Assembly: GCF_026210795.1 (NCBI RefSeq)
Contig: NC_089430.1
Span: forward strand, 4,030,001-4,094,000
Direction of reading: 5' to 3'
Length of the DNA stretch: 64,000 nt
Source of the DNA: Rhizophagus irregularis
Taxonomy: Eukaryota; Glomeromycota; Glomeromycetes; Glomerales; Glomeraceae
The stretch's first letter is position 1. Each line of letters begins with the position of its first letter. A program made the position numbers and the translations under genes. The notes below the pieces were generated by a model. It worked only from the letters and a program-made list of their open reading frames with translations, was not told the origin of the DNA and did no database searches. Below are positions 56,196 through 64,000 of this stretch, in pieces.

Positions 56196-58487
56196 TATGC
56201 AAACCATTTATATTATTAAAATGTTGATTAATATCAGTTTCATTTGCATTATTAATATCTAATGTAGGTTCAATAGATGGTGGATTATTATGAAGACATT
56301 GGCCATATGTAATTTCAGCTCTTAATTTACTCATTTGGAGAGCTTTAGATGACTATATATTAAAAAATTAATGTTAGAATATATATGTTTTTAACAAAAT
56401 ATGAATATAAATATACCATTAATCTATTACGCCAATTTGTTTGTAAAAACCCCATGCAGTTCCAAAGCCTTTTTATAGAAGCTGCATTTACGTATATACC
56501 AAAAATTCTATAAGCTACAAAACCCAATTCATTTGTAGAAACACTAATATAGTACTAATAATGCCAAATATCATTATTAAATTGTCTATAAGATTCAAGA
56601 TCAAATGGATATTTAGCTAGCCAGAAATCATCAAACTCACGGAGTATACATTTTGGTTCTTTTCCAGACTATGCACGATAATAATACATTAGCCACTTTC
56701 CAAATGCTGAATAATTGACACTAGAAATTGTATTATTAAATTGATTCATTCGGTACTTAGAATGTAATAAATAAGATAGTAAAAGGAGGGGTTATTCCCA
56801 ATCTTTCCAATGTTTTTCCAATCGTCCAATAATTCGTTTAGCAAGTGTATCATCTGAATAATTCAACTAAAATTGAACCAAATAATTCATACTATGTACT
56901 ACCTGAAATAAACGCACCTTATCACATTGTAGTAAATTAAGCAATTTGCAATATGAATCAAGAATTTCATTAATAAGCGTAATTTGATCCCAAAATGTAG
57001 AAGAGTCAATAATCTCAAATATTTCACATGGTAAAGTTGGTGTTTCTCCTTGCTGACGACGTATTTTAACAATTGGTGGTTTGAAATTGATAGCTAGAAT
57101 CTAATAAAAAAAATTAGAATTAAGTTTATATTTATTGCTAATTTTTAATAAATGATTAAATTATTTAAATATGCTTACTTGTAATTCTTGTTGAATTTTT
57201 AAAAGACTAACACATATATTATAAAGACTATTCTATCATGTCTCTCCTAGAACAGATATTGCAATATGTTTTTTATATGTTTCATATTACTAATTTCATA
57301 AATATCCAATAAAGAATTTATAATTTGAATTGTTAGAATAAATAGCAAGCCGGATACCACAATCAACAGTAATCTTAAATTCAGTAGATTCTTTGAAAAT
57401 TTCGCTCACACAAAGGTTAATCTGATGGGCAAAACATGGTAAAAATATTATTAACCTATTTGAAATTCTCATCCGGTGTCTTATATAATATAATATAAAA
57501 GATATGTAAATCTTTAAATATTTAAATAAATTAAATCAAATAATAAAAAAATACAATACCGAGCTGCAGCATATGCAGATGCACTATCAGTAACTATAGC
57601 GCAAACAGTAATTTCTTTATTTTTTAACTCAGTAAGTATTGCTTCAGTTTTATTTATTACTGCAGTATTATTTTCGTGTTCAGATGTGATATCAACTATT
57701 TTCCAAACATAAGGCTTTCCTTCAGAAGATAATATAACTGTTCCTAACAATTGCTCATTCTTTACATTGGTCTATCCATCAAAAGTTAAAGTCACACCAA
57801 CAGGATCTTCTTTAAGTGCGATTTCCATAGCTTTATCTGCATCAGCTACAACTTGTTTTAAAATATCACCCCAAAAATATAGCGATCAGGTAGTTTAAGA
57901 AAAGGATTTAAAAAATCGAACAACTCCTTAGCTTTAGGATTATTTACCTATGATAATGCCCATCCACAGGAAACTGTAAGTCGAAGTAGTAACATGTTAA
58001 ACTTTTTTAAATCTTCTTTAGATAAGGATCGCACAATATAATTATCCATAGGCCCATAACATGATGAACGGTTAATCACTGCTACTTTATGAAAAGAACT
58101 TGATGCCAGAAAAGCTTGAGAGGATACGATGTAAAGTCTGGAATTAAAATAAATATTATTTAATAATGAATAATATACTATTAAATTTTTTAAAATATTT
58201 ACATGTTCTCTTTTGAGGAATTATATTCGTAATAACATTATTGTTATTAATTTGTAATAATTCAAATATTTCTTTTCGTTGCTCTTTATTTGTTTGGGCA
58301 AAAAATTAGTACATTTCTTAAAATGTTGAATTATTCGATCTTTTTTATTTGAAACCCATATTTTTTGCCCTTCCTTCTCTTCCAACTCTTCTATATAAGG
58401 TTTACAAAAAGTTTTGAGATTGCTTTTGTTAACTTTAATATCAGTTCTAATAATATATGAAGCTAACAAAGAAGGAAGCGGTGGCAT
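56196..58487 (-). pseudogene. hAT transposase pseudogene, N-terminal and central parts
   Basis: Reads leftward from 58487: MPPLPSLLASYIIRTDIKVN and a CTNFLPKQIK stretch resembling a BED-type DNA-binding region with a missing His/Cys pattern. An AT-rich intron follows, then around 57900-57720 GVTLTFDG-stop-TNVKNEQL, where a stop replaces the expected Trp, and SSEGKPYVWKIVDITSEHEN with AIVTDSASAYAAAR (57720-57560), the hAT core. After several stops the frame continues past 56900 to LRAEITYGQCLHNNPPSIEP near 56300, and is cut at 56196 by the TIR element. The rest is at 50884-50550. Multiple stops make it inactive. Confidence 0.75.
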
Positions 58488-58762
58488 AATGAAAATTTTT
58501 TATGAAAATTTTTATTGTGGCTTAGATACGGACATCCTGAACTGGCCGGACATATAAAATTGTTCTGGACAATTTGGAAATATGCTTGGACACTGTCCAT
58601 ATAACAAGTGATGATTGGAACATTTTCTGGGATATGGATAACGGACACGGGACACAGACATTGTTGTCTTAAGTAAAATGCTGCAGCAGTATTCATATGC
58701 AATACTGCTATATAGTAAAATGCGATTATAATAGGAATGACTATAGAGGGGAGTTGACTGTA

Positions 58763-61119
58763 TCTTCAGTCTTACTTGTTCTAGGCAATATGACTCTTCA
58801 AATTATTTTATATTCAAAAATCTCACAAAAATTAGAGATATGAAAATAAAGCTAAAAAAGTAAAATATAAAAATTAAATATCCCTGAAGGGTTTTTGTTA
58901 TCAAGATAAAACTTGAAGTTTATATATATATAAGTGTATTTAATAAAAGAAAAAATAATAAAGAAATAAAAAAAAAAATATTTTCTTTTTGTTAATATAA
59001 ATAAATGTTAGTGAAAGAATTCCTTCTATATATCTATTATCTAATTATAAATATAAGTAATTTAATTATTCTTATATATAATTACTATAATGCAATTATC
59101 TTGACTTCTAGTGATCTAATTTTAACAAACTTTTTTTTTAATTTATAGCTCTCATTTAGTTCTATAAATCTAGCTTTACAAAACAAAAAAAAGTTTGTTC
59201 AAATTAAATCACTAAAAGCTAAAATAATTGTATTTATATTATAATAATTATTATAATACAAATAACTTACCAGTCCATTATTTTTTATGTTATATGTAAG
59301 GATGCTTGCCAAAACTATTTTTTCAAAATTTTAGTTTAATCAAATTTCAATCTGAAACTATTTTTTATAAATAAACTTAACTGCTGAAACTATTTTTATG
59401 CTTTTCTGAAACTAATTATAATTTAGAAAAGTTTTGGATTTACCAATTTTTTCATTAAAAATAAAGTTTTTAAGTTTCAGATTTTTGAATTTTATTATTA
59501 AATGAGTTTCAGACAGCAATATTAGTTATATGTGTAAATCTTGTAGTATAGTAGGACTTTTTAAAGTAATAAGAAATGAAAATAATTTAAAATAATCAGA
59601 TTATTTTCAATTTGTTTTACATATATATAATGCTATAATATAATAGATTTTTTAGCATTTTAAGTATATAAAAAGTGATTAAACACTAAAATGCAATATT
59701 TTATATACTAAGTAATAAAAACTGTTGTAATGTCTGAAGCACTTATTTAATGTACGTATCAAATCAAAATGTAATGTTTATATAATATATAACACTAATT
59801 CTATAATTTTTAGATAGTTTTTTTTTGCAAAAAATTTAACAATCTTTTTGAGGAAAAAAGCTTAATTTATTACTAAAATTTTAATAAAAAATATTAATTA
59901 CATGTTAGATGTGTTACCAAAAATTTGATCATATGATAATAATCAATATATGATCATTATGATTGGTTATAAATCATATGTGCAGATAGATATATCTTGC
60001 ATTACAATGTGTCTAATCAAATATGTCCTTAATTACACTTCAGACAAATCAATATTCATTGAATACAATTGGTCAATAAACAATGCATACATAAAGTATT
60101 TTTCAATATAATAAGTGGTTTATTAGTTATAATATTATACTTGTAATTTTTGTTATCTTGTAAACTTTTAATTTAATAAATTGGCATAAAAAAAAAAAGA
60201 ACAAAAACATGTATTTTTTTAATAATTTTATTAAAGTATAATGTAAATCATGTTTCAATAAAATTCATTGAAGGTAAATATTATATATAAATAGTATTTA
60301 TAAATTTGTAAATTATTTTATATTAATTTATCTGGTTTATATTTTAATATAATATATTAAAAAATAAATAGAATTTACTTATATTTTATTTTTTTTTTTA
60401 ATGTATATATCTGCCAGTTAAATAGGTAATGAATCCTATAATAGGTTTTATAGAAATAAAATCTGATTAATAAAAGTTAATACAAATATATTAAATTAAA
60501 TAAAAATAAATAAATATATTGTATATAATATTATATATGTATTTATTGCTATTGCCAAATTACAGTAATATATTTGTATTTACTAATTATATTTATGAAA
60601 ACAAATATTAATATATTAATTTACAATAATCACGATATATTATATACAAATGCTTAAATTAAAATGCTTATTATTATAACTTTCAATCTTATCCTAACTA
60701 CATTTAAATTTTCTTTTTTTTTTACAAATTTACAAAGTGAACTACTGTTTTTAATTAAGATATATATTTTTTTATGGTATAAAATCTATGAAATTATGTG
60801 CAAAGATCTAATTATAACTGGCTTTACAATAAAAATGGTACAGATACCAAGGAGTATTAAATGAATTAAGAAACACAAAATATTATTCAATAGCCCAATC
60901 TACAAAGAAGCAAAAGAAGAAATTAAAGATATTAAAACGAATAGATTACAAAAAAAGGGTTATAATGGAAAATAGTCAGAATAAAAAGTTCTTTCAAAGT
61001 AAAAAGGAAGAGATAGTAAATAACGCTTATATTAAATAATTTTGAAAAAGAATCTTTCAAAAAAAAGTCAAACAAAAAGAAATTATACAACCCAATATAA
61101 AAAGGATGAGTGAAAGGAT
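58763..61119. other. AT-rich intergenic DNA, no gene seen
   Basis: No convincing gene. Around 59299-59520 a stretch beginning TAAGGATGCTTGCCAAAACT and continuing with AAACTATTTTT repeats resembles a highly decayed relative of the 8-bp-duplication MITE family. The section 60160-60660 is simple AT-rich sequence. A short frame at 60664-60864 has no motif. Confidence 0.45.
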
Positions 61120-62556
61120 TTAATTCGTAGTGACTACGTTGTCTGAAAGGTTAACAAGGAGTTGCGCTAAACAACGTTTGGTGACCACATCATCTTTCAA
61201 GACCTGCGAAAATGTAGCATCTCGTAGTGGTTCTGGCAACCATTGTCGAAGAGCTTCTCGTGCTCTAAAATCAAAAAATATATTATATATATATATAGCC
61301 CTAGATATTTGCTTGACTTAACAAAATTCAAACCTTGGATTATCAGAGAGGCGAAGATAGCACCTAACGACATGCTTCAGCAAACGAACCGCTTGTGTCT
61401 CAACAAGTTGGCTAACCATATTGCTCAAAACAGTTCCTACAGCATAAAAACGTTCATAAGTGGCACAGATATAGGCCAACCCCATTTCATCCAGCAAAAT
61501 CTTCTGAACGATAAAAATAGCAACCTAAACAAAGAAATAAAGATTAATTTATTATTAAATACAATTAAAATAAATTTAAATCTTAATAAGAATACCGTCT
61601 TGGATAGTTCACTTCCGGTTTCCATTATACGTAAACATAGAGGTATAATTTCAGTTGACAACAAGAATGAGATTACTTCGGGATTATCGTTCTATAATAT
61701 ATAATGAAAGATAAATAAAATTTTTTGAGGCTAAATTATGAAAATCTAAATTTATGAACCTTTACAAGAGCACCTATGACACCTAGACTTGTTAATCTAA
61801 GATATTCAAATGGTCTCGTCTTGCTCGTTGTATTGAGAAAAGGGTACAAGAATAAAGGAATGTGAGCTGAAGGAAATTTTATTGTAAATTAGTAAAAAAC
61901 TTTATAATAAAAGGGATAAAACTATCATAAATTTTAACAAACCATTTAAAAATAATCCTCGGGTTTCACTATGACTTGCTACACATTGTAATAATGCCAA
62001 AGCATTACAAACACGGTTGGATATCTGGCCTGTAAGTTGAGGAGGCACAAGAAGTGGATAAACTGATACAATTTCCTGTAACAATGCCGCCATAACACCT
62101 ATGTTTATATATTAAATGATTTTAGATATAAGATAATTAATAATCCATATTTTGTATTTTGCAATAAATTCATCCATGACAAGATATAAAGAAAATCATA
62201 CCAAAAGAATGCCATAATATCAACGCCAAATCATCATATTGTTCCCGCTTTTTACTCAACTCTACAAGAGCTTGTTCTCTGTTCGCAGGATTTGTTAGCT
62301 CAGTAATTAAAGAATAAATCTTTTCTTCTTCAAAATGCGGCATTTTATGTTGGTGTTGCATCGGCAAAGACAACGGAGTTCCTGCTCCGGCTCCCCAAGG
62401 ATCGTTACCCATATGTAAACCATGGAGATTTGATACGGAAACGTGTAATTGCGAAGCTAGGTTATTAGCCCCTCCAACATTCAATGGATTCGGAGTTGCT
62501 AAAGCCGATGCTGAAGCAAAATAGGGATTAGTGTGATGTGGGGCGAGAGAATGCAT
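61120..62556 (-). CDS. CCR4-NOT complex subunit 9 (CNOT9/Rcd1/Caf40 family)
   Basis: Armadillo-type scaffold subunit of the CCR4-NOT deadenylase complex, acting in mRNA decay and translational repression. Six exons: 62556-62202, 62098-61943, 61866-61760, 61691-61596, 61524-61334, 61264-61120. All introns are GT-AG and the frame is kept. The N-terminal extension is Ala/His/Asn-rich, followed by [60 protein letters not shown] and a C-terminus of [13 protein letters not shown]. These are the highly conserved Rcd1 core helices. Length is about 360 residues, usual for fungal members, and the low-complexity N-terminus is common in the family. The start is the first Met in frame; the last codons VVTTN differ from animal proteins. 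It looks intact. Confidence 0.95.
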
Positions 62557-62770
62557 TTTTTGGTTAGAGTTTTCTTGTTAAATCTCTTTATAATAACGAA
62601 GTGTATTTGAAGGTTTAGACTTTGACTTTTATAACAAATAGAAAAGAAAATTAGGCTGTTGATATTAATTTAGAGAGAGAGTTTTGGGATAATTTTTTTA
62701 ATCACAAACAGGTTTTGGTCGAGAATTAAAATTATGTCACATGATCTTTGTATTTGTTTGTTACGTCATC
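62557..62770 (-). promoter_or_regulatory. CNOT9 upstream region with CRE-like site
   Basis: TTACGTCATC at 62761-62770 lies about 205 bp upstream of the CNOT9 start. The same TTACGTCA octamer is upstream of the cyclin gene at 14431. GTCACATGATC at 62736 contains CACATG. Regulatory role inferred from position only. Confidence 0.35.
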
Positions 62771-62794
62771 ATACCTGCACATGACTAAACAATT

Positions 62795-62826
62795 TATGAG
62801 GACTCCGGAGTCCGGACTCCGGATAA
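62795..62826. repeat. Short GC-rich palindromic repeat (ACTCCGGAGTCCGG)
   Basis: The sequence GGACTCCGGAGTCCGGACTC, continuing CGGA, is a tight set of overlapping TCCGGA palindromes. It stands out sharply in an AT-rich region and could form a hairpin or cruciform. Confidence 0.6.
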
Positions 62827-62829
62827 TTA

Positions 62830-64000
62830 ATTAAAAATCTAAATCTAAGGAAATATACATAGTTTAGTTATTTATATATGCTTAATATATATTACAAATA
62901 TCCTTTTTTTAGCAAATAGATCCAAAACTTTATTTCATATTAAGTATTTAAATTTATATAGCATTATAAATTGACTTTATAGCAAAAAAAATTATATATT
63001 GTAAATATTACAAATAAAGGATTTTTTAGCAGTATTGTTAATTGTTAATTTTAACTAATAGAGAAAAAGTCCTGAAAGGAAAATTAAAGTAATAGAAAAG
63101 ATACCAGATATTTAAAATATAATAAATATTAGGAAATGGAATTGTAAAAAGAATTCTATTTTTTTTTTATAATTGCAATGCATTTGAAAGTTTATTAAAA
63201 TTAAGTTCTAACCTAAATATATATAAGTAATAATGTAATAAACTAGATAATAAATTCTAATATTATTAACTACCAAACCATTCATTATACTTAAAGGCTA
63301 AAGGCATCTTACATGTGTATTGTATGTTAGGTAGATAAGTTTTACTCAAAAGTAGAATTTATGTAAAATAGCCTATTCTTAATATATAATACCCTTCTTT
63401 ACAAAGTATTTACAGAACCTACTACACCATAGCATTTTGTAATTATTTCTGTAAATCAAAAAGTTAAAAATCCATCTAGATCATCCTATCATTTTACTTG
63501 CTTTCCAATGCAATTAGTATTGTTCAAGCAAATACCTTAATCAGATAATAGGATTTAAGTTTAGCATATATAAAAAATAAGATCTAGACTGATTAGCTGC
63601 AAAAGTAGTTGCCTCTACTTTTTTCATTTCATAGATATATGAAAAAAAAGTGATTTTATTTATGATAAAGAAGTTGGATAGTACTAATAAATTCCATTTT
63701 ATCCATTATCAGATATCCTTCTATATGCATTATTTCTTTTATATATCATATTTTTCTTCAAATTATATATCAGCTAATTGGAAAAATTGGGCCTTAGTTG
63801 TTTTCCTAAACTATTAATATTATGTAATCTGATTCTCTAAAAACTCAAAAAAAAATTTTTTTATATGTTTAAGCCCTTTTTTATTTATGTAGAATCATGT
63901 CTAACCCTTTTTTTATTATATATATTATTATGTAAATCACATCTAACTCATTGTCCTTCTTTCTAACTTATTGTTCCAAATACTATAATCTGTCAAAATA
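62830..64000. other. AT-rich intergenic DNA to the window end
   Basis: No gene recognised. TCTACTTTTTTCATTTC and CTAACTTATTGT-like motifs occur, but no repeat pair was assigned. CAGAACCTACTACACCATA at 63414 resembles AGAACCTACTGCACCATTAC at 46743, hinting at another dispersed repeat. Confidence 0.4.

Larger units (their letters stand above)
50329..58707. mobile_element. hAT element inserted in pogo-like copy B
   Basis: Left end CAGTGTTGTCATGGGATAC and, on the opposite strand at the right, CAGTATTGCATATGAATAC. Flanking CTATATA (50322-50328 and 58708-58714) gives a 7-8-bp duplication, and the pogo-like sequence reads through when the insert is removed. Subterminal regions on both sides contain repeated TATCCRTGTCC/GGACA motifs. 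It encodes a degraded hAT transposase on the minus strand and is itself split by the element at 50887-56195. Confidence 0.82.
48393..58760. mobile_element. Pogo/Tigger-like element, copy B, hosting nested insertions
   Basis: Left end CAGTCAACTCTCTTTATAGTC is collinear with copy A for its first several hundred bases. The right end GAGGGGAGTTGACTG is at 58760, and TA flanks both sides. The original element is broken by a tRNA-like insertion (49066-50069) and by a hAT element (50329-58707). The residual pogo-like sequence is 48393-49065, 50070-50328 and 58708-58760. No transposase of its own was seen. Confidence 0.85.

Overview
The window is AT-rich eukaryotic nuclear DNA. It has short spliceosomal introns (mostly 50-100 nt), only three recognisable host genes, and long stretches of DNA transposons and their non-autonomous derivatives. 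The composition, intron style, hAT and CACTA expansions and divergence of the host proteins suggest a fungus, most like an arbuscular mycorrhizal (Glomeromycotina, Rhizophagus-like) genome. The species is an inference; no rRNA or other marker is present.

Host genes. A B-type (mitotic) cyclin lies at 14823-16281 (+). A circularly permuted GTPase of the GNL1 type follows at 16466-19422 (+), only 184 bp downstream. The CCR4-NOT subunit CNOT9/Rcd1 is at 61120-62556 (-). All three are intron-rich and look intact. The cyclin and CNOT9 genes both have a CRE-like TTACGTCA upstream.

Mobile elements, left to right. Two inverted copies of a non-autonomous CACTA-like element (424-3805 and 27364-30252) bracket a 23.6 kb segment. 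Their 3-bp target duplications, and two interrupted host sequences, match only crosswise, so the segment appears to have been inverted by recombination between the copies (or misjoined in assembly). Other elements are a smaller CACTA element (7671-9445), hAT relics (1-166, 4500-6046, 26350-27363), MITEs with 8- or 9-bp duplications, and a 3.3 kb pogo/Tigger-like element (20888-24176). A near-complete CACTA element (33806-40469) carries a tnp2 transposase with one frameshift and a divergent second gene with an arginine/serine-rich 17-residue repeat. At 48393-58760 five elements are nested inside one another.

The most unusual signal is in the non-autonomous CACTA-like elements. They are largely filled with tandem units that each look like a micro-exon plus a consensus spliceosomal intron: a GTAAGT donor, a TACTAAC branch-point box and a polypyrimidine-TAG acceptor. 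The donor and the branch point each sit inside a short palindrome. The full-length CACTA element encodes a protein resembling the RS domain of splicing factors. Together these suggest, but do not prove, a transposon family that interacts with splicing.

All coordinates, splice sites and duplications were read by eye; no alignment or search was run.
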